The notes below the pieces were generated by a model. That model did no database searches and was not told the DNA's origin. It saw nothing but the letters and a program-made list of their open reading frames with translations. Shown here in pieces: positions 1-14,213 of a stretch of 64,000 nucleotides of DNA. Source of the stretch: Baylisascaris procyonis (taxonomy: Eukaryota > Nematoda > Chromadorea > Rhabditida > Ascarididae); assembly GCA_037389465.1 (NCBI GenBank), contig JAZARR010000201.1, forward strand, positions 496,001 through 560,000, read 5' to 3'. The position numbers and the translations under genes are program-made. The stretch's first letter is position 1. Every line of letters begins with the position of its first letter.

Positions 1-1029
1 TAAAGCGAGAATTATATCGCTCTTGTTCATATTTTTTTCACAATTTTATTCAGGGTACTTCTAAAAATGAAAAATGTTTCAGTAAAAAAAATAGTATACC
101 TCAAAGTGTTTCAATTTTTTGATCAAATCGTATTAACGTTTCTCAACACGCCTTCACAATTGCTTGTGAAGTGGAAAATTTTGTACCGTGAAAAACTATC
201 TTTGTATCATTGGTAATTGAGAGCGTAAATAATGCCGCGTGCAATTAAAGATAGAAAAATTTCACTATGTGCCACTTTTGTTCATTGCATCGTTATTGAT
301 GAGTAGATCGGCTAATAATCGGACTCACTTATATCGCAAATCAATTTCCAAAAGCATAAAAGACGCGAAAAAACGCTTATAAACTGTTAGCTTGTATCGG
401 CCGATCAGCTCATCAAATATTATTGCATGAATGAATCGACACTAAAATAGAGGGTCCGCTATTCACGTTACTTGACATATCTATGAATGCTTGTGATGGT
501 TCTTGTCAATGCATTACTTTAAATCATTGCAGGTCATTTTGTCGGTGAGATTAGGTATACAATATGGCGATATTCGTTGCTTAATAAAGTATTATAAACG
601 TATCATGCAGCACAGCACTATGTATATGATTACGCAATATGGCTACTGAATCGAGTGCCGTGGGCCTAATATCACTATTATTGGTATATATCCTAAAGCC
701 GAAATTTTGACAACTTAAACAAAATGAACATGGTACGCATGACGCATAGCACTTCACCTACTACAGAGAGGTCTAGAAGTTTCTGAAACACAGTCACCTT
801 GTGGTTAGAAGCTGGCAGGAAGTTGAAGAGGATACGATCATGTGCCCTTCAGGTTCGCATTTTTGCACGGAAGTTCGTAAGTTCCCGGTCCGGGCATTTT
901 TCCACGCATCCATTTAGGGACAAAAAATTTGCAAAATAGGGGATACAAAACACTCTTTGACTATAGCTAGCACATTTAAGTTCTTCAGAGAGGTAATGTA
1001 GTGTTGCCTAATGCACAATTTCTCGATGC

Positions 1030-1146
<117 letters not shown>

Positions 1147-2354
1147 TTTGATACGTTAGGTCGTTTCAGTTAGTTACTTGTGGGTAGACTTCATCATGAC
1201 CACCAATATTGAGCATTCACTTACAAGACTTGTTCGAGGGTAGATAGCTCTGAAATTGTGTTCCCCCTATCCAGCCCCTCCCGCACCCCCTCCCCCTTTT
1301 AATGAAAAATGAGATTCCAGCTCCAGACATGAGCAAATATATGTAGATGTGGAACTCTACGTGCAGTAAGAGGATTACTAAACGATCTGCAGTAAGATGA
1401 ATAGGAAAGGCATCTCTAACGATTGATTTACAGTATGTCAAAAACTAACGGAAAGATGACGATTACTATTTTACAATATGCATTTGGCACGTTCCCAAGT
1501 TTTCGGCCTTAGCCATTCAAATATTCGTTCGAAAGTTCCTACTATTCTTATATCTTATTTTATGTGCCATTAAGTGCAAATGAATGATTGGGAGATAACA
1601 AAAAGGGCAGCACAAAATAATGCACTTGTGCCAAAGCATTTGCTTCATTATTTTGTGTTATTTATTGGGAATTTTTGAACTTATAGGTTTGCTAATTTTC
1701 TACGCTTATTTTTAAACTATAGGAAGATAGATTCAGCACAACGAGCCTATCCGGTGATAGCTTCATAAGCTCTGATGAGGAGGGGAAAAATCGAAGAAAG
1801 GAGATCTGGTTGCATCATAAACGCTTCACATTGCTGTCCTCATCTCGGTGTTTGATAATTTTATAGCTTCCGGTCGAAATTTATTCCCAACGTTCCGACC
1901 TAATCACTATCATATTTGACGTTGAGTATCGATAAACTCGAAACGCGTTATCGTTATCAAGCAGCGAGCGGAATATCTTAGGGAATATGTCATGTCGATT
2001 TAATGCTACGAGGTAAATTGCTGTGATTAGTGAGTTGTTAACAAATTGAATGGATTATTTTCTTTAGCCTATCGTCACCTGTCTAAACGACTATCAACCT
2101 CAACAACTAGATAAGAAATGTGACCATATCTACAGGTAATTTATGGGTAATTCAGGACAGGTAAATAATGACGTCATTCATTGATAGGTAAACTTATTTT
2201 CTAATGTCATTTTGTATGCGCTCTTGTTAAGTTATTATTAGATAGAAATTTCACTATAAATTGCCTGCTTGATTTGCAATTACATTAGACATCTGTAGTC
2301 ACTTCATCTCTCTCACTTCGCCATCCCCAGCTCCCTTGAAGTTTACGAACGCAA

Positions 2355-2401
2355 CGTAGTGGGCTTTCAAACGTCTCTATGCAAATTGAAAGTCCACTAC
2401 G
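2355..2401. repeat. Near-perfect inverted repeat (16-bp arms)
   Basis: CGTAGTGGGCTTTCAA at 2355-2370 pairs with TTGAAAGTCCACTACG at 2386-2401 with one mismatch, around a 15-nt loop. It could form a stable hairpin; no tRNA-like fold or gene was recognised around it. Confidence 0.85.
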
Positions 2402-4264
2402 GATGTGGAATAAGAACGTGTTGACGTTCATGAAACTGAAAATTTTGAAAAATCGAAGTAATTGGAAGATAAAAGAATTTTGTTATTCATGAAACTCCGG
2501 CATGTGTTATCATTTCTTGCTGTTTTGGATTTGTTGGATTGGTTGCTCAAACAAGCGCATGGCAAAAAATTATATCGTTTCAACTTCCCTAGCATACTCC
2601 TCGGCTCGTACGTTCTCAGTGGCATCTGCTTACCAACAGGAAACTGTTCAAGAGCTAGTTCTTGCTTCTAGCGCGGACTTCCGCGCGAAATCATAGTCTA
2701 TGACCTTTCGGTGCTGGGTTAAGCTCAAGAGGATTTCCGCTGGGAAATCTCCGTTTAAAAATTCGCCTTAAAATTTCCTCGCCATTTCGATCTCCTCGAA
2801 ATGGAAAATTTTTTCAAGCAACGCTAGGCTAAAGTGTAACAATATGTCCAAAGTCCAATTGAGAGTATATAGCCAATAGAGTTTAATTGATGTTTCACAT
2901 CATACTCTCTAATTTCCACCTTGTTCCTCCAGTTTCCCAGGACGGCCCTTTCAAACATTTACTGACAGTTTTCTTCAATCGACTTATTCACTCGCCTAGA
3001 AAATTTTGAAATGGAAATATTCGTTTATTCTAAGCAACAAAAATCGCTATGTATTCGTAGAATCATCGCTATATATTCGTAGAATTCTTTGATCACTTCA
3101 TATGAAGTTTTAAAAAATGATTTTCAGCAAATTAAAGCCATATCCACGACTAATAGCCGCCTATGATCAGATCTAGTCATAGCCGCAACATATTTACGAA
3201 TGCATCATGTAACCACTGTCGCTTTTCTTGTTAGTTTAAAAAAAAACGTTCACCTTAATGATGTTATATCCGTTACTCGTCCAAGCAAAATACTGATTTT
3301 TCCCACTTGTCGCATTTCATATCCGAACTCAATGCGCTATAAAGATCTATCAAGATTGCTATCTATGAGCTAATCTAGCGTATTATCACCGTAGTTCTTG
3401 TCATTTCTATGCTAGTAACTACGCGATTTAGAAGGAAAGATTCTGCTTCGCTGCTTTTATTTCTTTAAATTTCAACACAATCGATTCTTTTCTTACTTCT
3501 AGTCGTTTCGGCTAACTTTGCTGTGAAGCCGCAAAACTTCCTTAATATTTGTTGATGAGTAAAGATAAGTTTATAGGGAAAAATTCGTTGCTGTATCCAG
3601 AAAATCTATCGATGAAGTTGCATAATCGATTGTGGAATTTTCCTCCAACCAATCCATCGCTCAGTTGTCATTGTTCAAACATCGATACTCAAATATGTCA
3701 ACCATCACCATAGAAATCATCAATATTGTTACAGGCAATAAAAAAGATTGGATTTTCTCTGAATTTGTTCTTTTTGTTCGATATCTTTTTTGTGATATAA
3801 ACTTCATTCACTGTTGAGATGCTAAGCTCCACCAGCGAAAATTTGCATCCAGTGATTTCTTCCACAATTAAGTCTTCGCCACATACTGCGTCAAAAATAT
3901 AAATTTTAGTGAAAACTTAGTTAACATCTCGAAGAAATTCTTGAATTAAATTTACCTTCATGAGATCAACAGAATTAAACTGTAATGAATTTCATATTTT
4001 TTTGCATATTGCACTTTATTATTTCAATTATTTTTTTTTTCAAATCATTGGAAAACACGTTGTTTCTATATATAAGGATAAGTGAATCGGATCATTCTAC
4101 AGGATCTAGCTCGTAGTTGTATGGAATTGCAACATTTTATATGAGATGACTTCTTCAAATGCGTGATTCCTCTTACATGTAATATTTTCGGAAACAGTCG
4201 AGAACAAAACAATTTCCTTGTGACGGCTCATCTTTGCTAATTGTTTTATTTGGGGAAGAGGAAA

Positions 4265-4293
4265 GGGGGAGGGGACCGGTGAGGGGGAGGGGG
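4265..4293 (+). other. G-rich run able to form a G-quadruplex
   Basis: Four runs of four or five G separated by loops of 1, 8 and 1 nt, including an ACCGGTGA loop. Confidence 0.5.
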
Positions 4294-7200
4294 TCAGCAA
4301 TCGCGAGCAACTTTGCAATATATCGAACAGCTTTTGGATTACCTACAAACTGAGTGATTCGCAAGTAATAAATATTTGATTTTAATTTTTACAGTGAAAT
4401 TTCCTATGTACTTGAATGGTCATTTTATGTAATATTTGCAATGACATGTATGACAATGTGCAAGTATCGTATAGCAGTTGACCAGTACGTAGAGTACTTT
4501 TTCTTGTAAATTGTAAAGCATCATGCAAACTTTTGGGAATATATTGTAATTGCTTGATGAAGAGCTCAAAATATAAACATAGAATGTAGAAAATTGAAGA
4601 ACTGCAAAAAAACCTCATTAAAAACAGTAAACCGAGTAATTTATGACGAAGTATCTGCGTAAATTTGTTTACTTCTCTCTTAGATAGCTTCAATCCACGA
4701 GTCAATGAAGCTGGAGCTGAGAAATCTGACTCGTGTATATAATACATACTCCTTTCCAATGTTTTACGTCGACCGTTCGAGTTCACGAAGAATCAGAGAC
4801 TATTTAAGTGCATCAAAAAAATTTGCATCAGTTTTCGTCGTGTTGCACTTCCATCTTATTCTCATCGGATCATAAAATAAAGAATTGTTTGTGGAGAGTT
4901 GCTTACGAGCGATCGAAAACATGGGCGCCTAACTCCTCGTGTTTGTGTTTTATCGGTGAGCTAAGCACAATACAAAAGCCGATGTTGCGTGAAATACTTC
5001 TACTCGTTTCTGCATCTGTTGAGCTTGTTGAACTTGTTGACGTGATTTGCCAAGGTGAACCTTTCGAGATATTTATGCACAAACAGGCCATCATTATAAT
5101 TGACAAGAAAACTGTTGATTTAGCAAGATAACTTAGAGTTATTATGTATTTACTAAAATATAATTTAGTATTATATAATTTGCCTGCTAACTGCAGTAAT
5201 CTTTTCCATATCCAACTAAGAGTAAGACTTACACATCACTAACAGACAGCTTGACGACGCATAACCTACATGAGGCTGTCTAATTCTTCTTCCTCCGATC
5301 TGTCTGTGTACGAAACGCACCATCACATGTGCAATTTCAAATAATTTATTTTTATGGATTCATGGATTCTATATAATGGATATTTCTCTGTCTTTATTCA
5401 TTCCCAAATGAAATAATTAAGTGATAAATAAACTGCAAATAATTCATTGTTTTTCGCAACATTCACTGAGCCAGTGAACGTAAAGATTTGCCGCAAAATC
5501 GTCGAGAAAGGGAATTTATGGCATTTGAGCGCATTCCTCACCCAACACCTTTCATTACCGTTCAATGATTTATTGCTCGTTGGTGTTTCAAGGGTCGAGA
5601 CCCTTGCGTACAATTTTCGACGAGGCTCATTGGACGATCGTTGCGAGCGTATATATGATAGCGCTAAAGCGAGATAATTATAGGTGTTTGAGTAGAGGTA
5701 GTCGATGAAGATATATGCACGATAAATGTGTGAAAAGGCGGCGTACGCTCTTTGCATAGTGCCGCTATCAGTAAATAGGCAGCCGGAGGCTGTCGCTCAA
5801 AGTCGCACTCCGCGGGCATCAACTCGAGATCAACACAAAACACCGTTATCGCTCTCCCTTACGATACTTTAATTATCATCGCACATCCTATGTGGTAGTA
5901 TACCTTCTAACATATCGCCGCCCTTTCACTAATCCCTTAGCGAATGTATCATCACATATTTTTATATGCAATCCTTCAGATCTATAACGGGAATAAAAAA
6001 AGCACCTTAAATGATGAGACGAGGAATGGAAAAATAAATAAATAATGTGTCTGAAATCTTCAAACTGCTTTGGTTTAAATTATACCTCTAATTTCTTCGC
6101 ATATTTTACAAATATTCAAGGATGATACTATGATGTATTCTTGGTGATTTCCTTGAGAAGAAAATGTTCGTTTCAATGCTCCTCGATACCTCATAAATAC
6201 CATTGCTAGACCTAAAATGAATCGCAATATTCCTCGTGAACAATGACGGGATATTCACAGTTTTTAGTAAAGTATTCACAATTGGATTATTGAGAAACAT
6301 TCAAAACCATAATGGTCAAACACTTAATTTCACTTTAATTCTTCAGGCATTTTCTTGGAAAGCAAAATATTTTGACGTCAGCATTTAAGCAATTCTTTTG
6401 GTAGAAGGGAGGGTATAAATCTTGTTGAATATGTATACATTTTCCTATCAATGTATTTCAAGTGATTCGACAATTCTAAAGGTAAGATCGGAGTGCAGCA
6501 TGTGTATGAAGTCTGATCGATAACATCATGCTAAAGGCCAACCCTCCAAACTAAATAGACTTAGCGCACATCGTTGACACAAGTTTGAGCTTATAGGAAA
6601 ACAAAGGTAAATTTGAACCTATTTTCTTAGCTAAGGGACAACGAATCAAAAGTTTTTGACCAGAAGTTCATTTCGCGGCGAAGTGCAAAGTGCCATACAC
6701 TTGGATGATGCGAACACTGCTTGAAAGAACATATCTTTGACGATTATGTGTTAATTCCCATCGTGTTATTGAGTGATCTCCGAAGAACATTCCCTGCGGG
6801 TAGAAAATGTTGCCCATATCGGTTCAACCTTGAGAAGTTGATAATCCTCAACGATAACTGCCACTTTAACACTGATAACGGTTCGATTGCAGTAGCTAAA
6901 GATGACCCATAGCAAAAAAAAACTCTGTAGCTTAGCTCGAGAATATCTAACTAAGGGCTTGAACGAGGTGTGCTGATAAATGCTTAGAAATTCTCTTAAA
7001 TGCATATAAGTATTCCACTCCCATTAGAAAGGGCACCAACTCTAAATTCTATCTTTTCGAAAAATTGACGCATAATTTTACAATAAACAATTGATAATAA
7101 ATAGTAAAAATTGAGGAAAATTTTACCATCTACATATAAAAAGTAGAAATCCTTCAGAATCAATAAATAGAAAACAACTTAAAGCGTAAAATCTCTATTA

Positions 7201-9549
7201 TTTAATTAAACCTATCCATATATCAACCAAAGAAATCAGTTTCAACAGGCGCAAACAACTTTGAGATAACACGAAGATTCATGGATTATGCTGCTTAGTA
7301 AAAATCCTCTTGAAAACTTTACGCCCTTAAAGCTTTTTTTCAAGTTTTGCTTCAACATAAGATGATCTGGAAGAAAACTCCACTGTATTTTCGAGTGTGT
7401 CCAATACGCCAACAAAATCCACCATATACGTACGGTTGAAAAGAGCCATAGTTGAATATATTTTCCTCATCAAAATCTCCAGCTACTAAACACTAAATAA
7501 CCGCTGTTAACTTAATCACTGAAATTAATCCATTCATGAATTCGCATTTATTCTTTCATTGATGAGACTTGAAATGCTAGTCAAAAAAATTTCTCTCGAA
7601 CATTGTAGTCATTCTTGATCGTTTACTCTTTTACTATTTTTGAAAATTTTATAAAGAAAATATAATCCATATATCAAAAACCGAAAAAAAAAATGTTATA
7701 CTGAGATTATATAGTTCATATAGTAAACTATTTTCTCTATTAACTTCATTTTTTGCTCTTCATTCATGCCTTTTGCAAGTCAAATGCGTAAATTTTGCAG
7801 CTACGGCATGCAGAGGGTGTACTTGTGCGGCGTATTATACAGATAGTATAGACAGATAGCTGTCTATTGTGTGTGCGGAGATGGAAGGAATAGGGATGAT
7901 AATTGCAGTCCTATTAATTCATCATAATTCCTCCTCTTCTGTTATTTAAACTGCAAAAAATATATACATATATATGAATTATATCAACTTGTGGTTATGG
8001 AACGTTCCACTCTCAAGGTATCTAGTTGTTGGGTTATTTAAAAAAAAAAAACTTACTGCTTAAATTCTTAAAATATAATGAAATATTTTAGTAATGCTTA
8101 ATAAATATTTAATCATCACAAATGGCGATTTGTTTAATTTGAAAAATTTTTGGTGTGAAAACGTGAGAAAGGAAAAGCCTATTCGAGTTGAAATGTTTAC
8201 GTAATGGAATCAATTTTGCACATCATCGCATCGATAAACAAAAATTCCCTCTTGCTCACAAAGATGATGCAAATAGCGTCGTGTTACGTTCAACAACTTT
8301 ACTAACAATTCATCTCGAAAAATCCGATCCCTCCCCCTTTCCCCATCAAACGAGTTTAACAACGATTTGTGTTATAAGTAATGATTTTTATCTAAAATAA
8401 AAGTAATATTATTCGAATGAATCTATTAGAGGTATATAATTGCAAAAGCTATAGTCTCATTCAAATACTCATATAATGTCTGTTATAATAGCCATGTGAC
8501 GCAAGGCAAAATTATTTATGCTAATTTTTTGCATCAATATTCTAGTCAAACTATCTTTGCAGAGAAGACAGAGGTAGCCAATTATATATGAAAATTTTCC
8601 CATATCTAAATTTAATTCGCTTATCGAAATTATCAGGATGTTTCGACTTTCCAATCGAATCAACCAATGGTCATTTCTTGAAATTTAATTACTATTTTGT
8701 AAAAATTTAAAAGCAAAAAAGATTTTGTAATTTTTTCAATGCATTAAATTCAATTTGGTCGAGAAAACAGTTGAATAAAACTTATCAATTCTCCAGCTTT
8801 TAAATTTTCATTAATGATACATTGCGACAGCTGAAGGCTCGAAAAAAAGCAAACTAATTGACAGCTTTATTGGTTTCCCCAACTTAACAATCACTCAATG
8901 TTACGCAATAATAAAAGGATCAATAGCCATATAACTAACAATAGAAGGAAGCCTTTTACTTTTTTATTACCTGCCAGATATCTCTTTTGAGGCTCAATCT
9001 ACTGGTTATACGTATATATAGATGTTCCCAACTTTTGGACTCCACTGATTTATAAATGCGCAGTGATTCTACTGACAACATTCTATCATAACCAAATATG
9101 CGCATTATTTTTTCTAGAATTAAACTCTTCGCCCCACAAATATGTTCTGTAACTGCAAAGAAGCGTTTCCCTATATTTGCACTTCACGCACTGATCGATC
9201 AAGGTACTACTATATCGTCGGCTTGTATCTCACTTCACCAATCAGCTAAAACACCTTCATAATTTCTCGATCATCGAACCGTTGCGCCATTTGATCCTAA
9301 AGATAACATATTTATGGTTGGTATATACCGGCCGCAATGGGAAAGCACCTTTTAAATGATATGCTTAAAGGCGTAAACACTACCCAAATATAGAGAAAAA
9401 ACTGCTCATAGAACTTTCCAAAAAGAGAGGATATGAAGAAAGAGAACGTGGCTAAAAGCGGGCATATGAACCTCTGCTGTCTATGTGGAATACATATTAG
9501 TATTTATGCTAGGCAGAGATGTGTAGTTGTTATTTTAACGAAACGAAAA

Positions 9550-11480
9550 CTTCAAAATTTCCCTGTGCTTTTCCCCCTTACGATTGAAAAATTGCGATAT
9601 TGGGGAATTTTTTTCTCAGCTCGTCTTTGCCCTCGCGCAGTGATCCATACATCCATAGAGAGGTCTCGCCGACTAGACCACAGATCAAGAAACCTTTTCT
9701 GCACGAACCAAATATCGGCCAAGAAACAGAACCCCCAAAATTCCAAAAATGGAGATTTCAGAAATTCGGGCCAGTCGATTCGATCGTCAACTTCCCTCTC
9801 GAAATCTAATGATCTATATATCGCCTGATAGAGCTTCTGAAGCTGTGTCGAAAAAAGCAAACCAAGGACGCATTGGCCTAACCATTGCTTAGAAAAAAAT
9901 TCCGAAATATCAATTACAGTACAATTATATAAGAATGCAAGATTCCTGGACCTATAATTTCCTTCCTTTCACATCAATCGGTAAACAACGCACATATTCA
10001 TAATCAGTTCATCAGGCTGTATCGTTTGATAAGAAAATCATCGAAATCGGAGGGAAAAAAATATTTTTCCAAATTTTCCATGTGGTACCCACTTACGATT
10101 GAAAAAATGCGATTTTTGGGAATTTTTTTCTCGGCTTCTGTTCGCCCTCGGGCAGTAATCCATATACCGTTCAACGAGTCTCGGCGAGCTAACGACGAAT
10201 CAAAGGACCGTTCAGCACCATATGTGATAGCAGAGGAGAACGAGGACCCCCAAAATTGCAAAAATCGAGATTTGGGAAATTCGGGCCGGTCGATTCGATC
10301 GTCAACTTCCCTCTCGAAATCTAATGATCTATATATCGCCTGATAGAGCTTCTGAAGCTGTGTCGAAAAAAGCAAACCAAGGACGCATTAGCCTAACCAT
10401 TGCTTAGAAAAAAATTCCGAAATATCAATTACAGTACAATTATATAAGAATGCAAGATTCCTGGACCTATAATTTCCTTCCTTTCACATCAATCGGTAAA
10501 CAACGCACATATTCATAATCAGTTCATCAGGCTGTATCGTTTGATAAGAAAATCATCGAAATCGGAGGGAAAAAATATTTTTCCAAATTTTCCATGTGGT
10601 ACCCCCTCACGATTGAAAAAATGCGATTTTTGGGAATTTTTTTCTCGGCTTCTGTTCGCCCTCGGGCAGTAATCCATATACCGTTCAACGAGTCTCGGCG
10701 AGCTAACGACGAATCAAAAGACCGTTCAGCACCATATGTGATAGCAGAGGAGAACGAGGACCCCCAAAATTGCAAAAATCGAGATTTGGGAAATTCGGGC
10801 CGGTCGATTCGGTTCTTAACTTTTCTCTCGAAATATAATAAACTATATATCCTTTGATAGAGCTTCTAAAGTTGTGTCGAAAAAAGCAAACCAAGGACGC
10901 ATTGGCCTAACCATTGCTTAGAAAAAAATTCCGAAATATCAATTACAGTACAATTATATAAGAATGCAAGATTCCTGGACCTATAATTTCCTTCCTTTCA
11001 CATCAATCGGTAAACAACGCACATATTCATAATCAGTTCATCAGGCTGTATCGTTTGATAAGAAAATCATCGAAATCGGAGGGAAAAAAATATTTTTCCA
11101 AATTTTCCATGTGGTACCCACTTACGATTGAAAAAATGCGATTTTTGGGAATTTTTTTCTCGGCTTCTGTTCGCCCTCGGGCAGTAATCCATATACCGTT
11201 CAACGAGTCTCGGCGAGCTAACGACGAATCAAAAGACCGTTCAGCACCATATGTGATAGCAGAGGAGAACGAGGACCCCCAAAATTGCAAAAATCGAGAT
11301 TTGGGAAATTCGGGCCGGTCGATTCGGTTCTTAACTTTTCTCTCGAAATATAATAAACTATATATCCTTTGATAGAGCTTCTAAAGTTGTGTCGAATAAA
11401 GCAAATCGAAGCTCCATGGGCCTTACCGTTGCCGAGAAAAATATTCCGAAATCTCATACAGCACATTTTTATAGAAAATT
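9550..11480. repeat. Tandem array of a roughly 515-bp unit, about four copies
   Basis: The anchor TGTGGTACC recurs at 10081, 10595 and 11110, and GGACGCATT at 9866, 10381 and 10895, giving a 514-515 bp period. The first copy (about 9550-10080) is diverged in its left half; copies two and three and the body of copy four are nearly identical; the fourth decays after about 11400 into a diverged tail. The unit is more GC-rich than its surroundings, so it carries open frames of 80-130 codons on both strands, none with an intron-exon structure or a recognised domain. It is better read as non-coding satellite-like repeat or a duplicated element fragment than as a gene family. Confidence 0.9.
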
Positions 11481-14213
11481 CACATAATCAAATTTTTAAA
11501 CTGAATAAACCGTAGAAAAATGAATCTAGAAATATACTGTTAAATAATAATATATAAACAAATGAAAATAAAAGAATCCACCAAGAAGAAGCAAAAAGAA
11601 CCCATGTCGATTGCAGGAAGAAGTGACGATAGGAACCTATTAACTACATGAAGCTATTTCCTGAAAACAAACTCACTGAGGACGACATGCATAGCTGAGA
11701 GCGCTACACCTTTTTGTATCTATAAGGAGATGATCACTAAAATGCAGATCAACTGCATTTGAGTAGATCGGAGGAGTGACAGTTACCGGATACAGCAAAC
11801 TTTCTACAAATGCCTTGAGGCAAGTTCGATCAAACGAGCAGCCTTTCATGCGACGTGTCATCCGCGGATGTCGGTTCCCACCATAGCCGCGTTCAGCCGT
11901 CTCAAAATGTCTCGGTCGCGAGGAGTTCCTGGTATCCTGGCTCGTGCCGGGATACTGTCGAAGCGATTTCCCTCTTCCTCTTCCCTCATGTCCTGTTATC
12001 CCTTCCGCCTTACTACTATTGATTTTATTGAAGATTAATAAAAAACCTCAGCCTCTCGTCTTGTTGCCAGATCTGGTCGATTCTTGAAAGTGAAGGAATT
12101 TGCGAATCCTTCGGGGTTAAACCAAGGGTAAATGGAATGCTACAGGGTGCAACACCTTTAAACATCTTTCAATAGCTTGAAAGATCATAAAAGAGATTAG
12201 ACCTAGTCGGAAGAGTGCAACATTTCATAAAACATGACGTCGCCACATGTCGATAAATAATTGATTTAATAATGTACAAAAATACAGCAGAAATAAAACA
12301 CCTAACCGACTCTCCATCAAGAAAAATAATATTCAATCTTTCTTCAATAAGCAATATCAACATAACCGAAGAACAGAGCAAATATTCCAACCATCTTCTC
12401 GTATATAAGATTAGCGATACATTCGAGTCCAATTAGGACGAATCTCCGACAGTTCAGTTAAGAACACTTCATATTCGTGAAAATATTCACACGACGAAGA
12501 AAAACGATCAAAAAACTTTTTATATAGTGCATGAGTCATGAAAATCAAAAGTGTAAACTGTAATATGAAAGCGTTTTCGTTCAAATGAAAACTGAATGAA
12601 ATGTTCGCAACGCATCACGACCAACTTGACCAATCACTTGGCCAAAAAAGGTTCATCTCGAGTCAATGCATAAAATCAACTTACTTAGAGAACGAATCTT
12701 TTACGCTTTTATCTACTCCGTGATCATTGCTTAAACAAAGAAACTATAGAGGCGTTAGGAAGTTTCATCGCAGAGCCCACAAAGAAAGCTGAGTATGGAT
12801 CCGCTTTGAAACGACCAAGGCTCCAGGTGAAACTTTGTGCACTACAAAATATACTGAGAGAGGCAACAGAATAGGTTTACTCGAATATCTTATTTGGGTT
12901 ATTAACTGTAAAGAAAACGTTGAAATATCTCAGAATTCAACCTTCGAATGTCGCTTTCAATGGAACAGCTTCATAAAATCTCCGAGGGTTTGCATTACAA
13001 TATCGACTGGTAAATGAAAATCAAATCAGACAAGAACATAAACATAAACAACGAATGCAGCAATTATATCAACGATAAGCAAAACAAAGGCAGCAGAGGA
13101 ATCGCCGGTTGTTTGAAACCACAGAGCAATAGCTGCAGCTTCTCGTTTAATGCCCACCGCAAATGGGCTTATGAATTCATAAAATTAGTCACATAGCCAG
13201 AAGAAATCTCACCTCACGTCAAGTCCGATCTTCCAGTTCTACTGAAACTGATAGATAGAAAACTCGTCACCCCTCTGGAAAGCTTAACATTGTACAACGT
13301 TTATTATCCTAGATTAAAATAAACCTCGAAGCATGTTCATATCTAAATTCTCCCTCCCCACCCAATCATTAACAAAAAAGAGAAATGCTCGAATTTAACC
13401 TCATCAACAAAACTTACGGTCAATCAGCCGAATATTGCAACGCCCAAAGCGGCAACATAGAAACATATTTCAATGAAATTTAGTGACCGCATTCTAACGT
13501 CTATAAGATGAACCGATGTCATATCACATCATAAGATCGCCGTTTATAACGGATACCATATCCAACAAATTCACCCATCTTTTCTTCAACAGCATTCACT
13601 CATCTACTTCCTGTATTCGACCCCTGATATAGCATATCTCTTCTATTTTGAAAAGAAAAAAGAAAAAAAAAAACAAAATCCTGACTAATAAAGTGAAACA
13701 ACAATCACCCCAAACAGAGGTGAGCTATTAAAATAGTGAGTGGATCGAAATAACGTTATAATTGATATCGACCAAAAATTATTGGCGAAGCAATTTGGAG
13801 AGCCGATCGTCATCTCGAAAGAAAGTGGAAATTATGTTAAGCGGAAGTGCGAGAGAAGGTAAGAAGAAAATTAGCAACAGTAATGAAGTATCAACCGCTT
13901 TTTCCATCGATAGCATTCTACCTATTCCTTCTCAAAAAAAAATAAATAAAATAAAAGAAATAAAAAAACTCTTCCCATATAAATGATCCCGACGATGAAA
14001 TCTTCCTTATGAAATCTGCAAGTATTTAAAACAAAATAATATACCTCTCAACTGTCAATAAATCACATTCGGCTATGTTGTCTTGCTTTATCTAATCTTC
14101 ACACTGAACCCAATTCAACCAACAAAAACTCAATTTTACAGCAATTTTCAACTTCAAAAAATCAATAAAATTGTATCAACTTGTAAAATGAGCATTCCAG
14201 TCAAATACAATAG
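11481..14213. other. No supported gene; GC-richer block at about 11700-12070
   Basis: This lies downstream of the TMEM9-family gene. The block at 11700-12070 is less AT-rich than its flanks and may be a decayed repeat; no transposase or reverse transcriptase motif is seen. One possible plus-strand exon ending near 13860 is discussed among rejected items. Confidence 0.45.

Noticed and set aside
4382..4786. 134-codon minus-strand open frame (first ATG at 4747)
   Set aside because: By my rough estimate from base composition a frame this long has an appreciable chance of occurring somewhere in the window. It has no recognisable domain, splice partners or polyadenylation signal.
4808..5131. 107-codon plus-strand open frame
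   Set aside because: It lacks an ATG at its start, overlaps another frame on the opposite strand and resembles nothing known.
5398..5757. 119-codon minus-strand frame overlapping a 76-codon plus frame
   Set aside because: Both strands are open because the block is less AT-rich; neither product looks like a known protein or has clear splice sites.
6579..6600. CAAGTTTGAG resembling the end of the nematode SL1 leader
   Set aside because: There is no leader core or downstream small-RNA structure around it; ten bases match by chance.
13745..13861. Possible plus-strand exon ending in a strong GAGAAG/GTAAGAAG donor (IDQKLLAKQFGEP...)
   Set aside because: The reading is protein-like, but only about 40 codons long with a doubtful acceptor, and no continuing exons were found on the plus strand.
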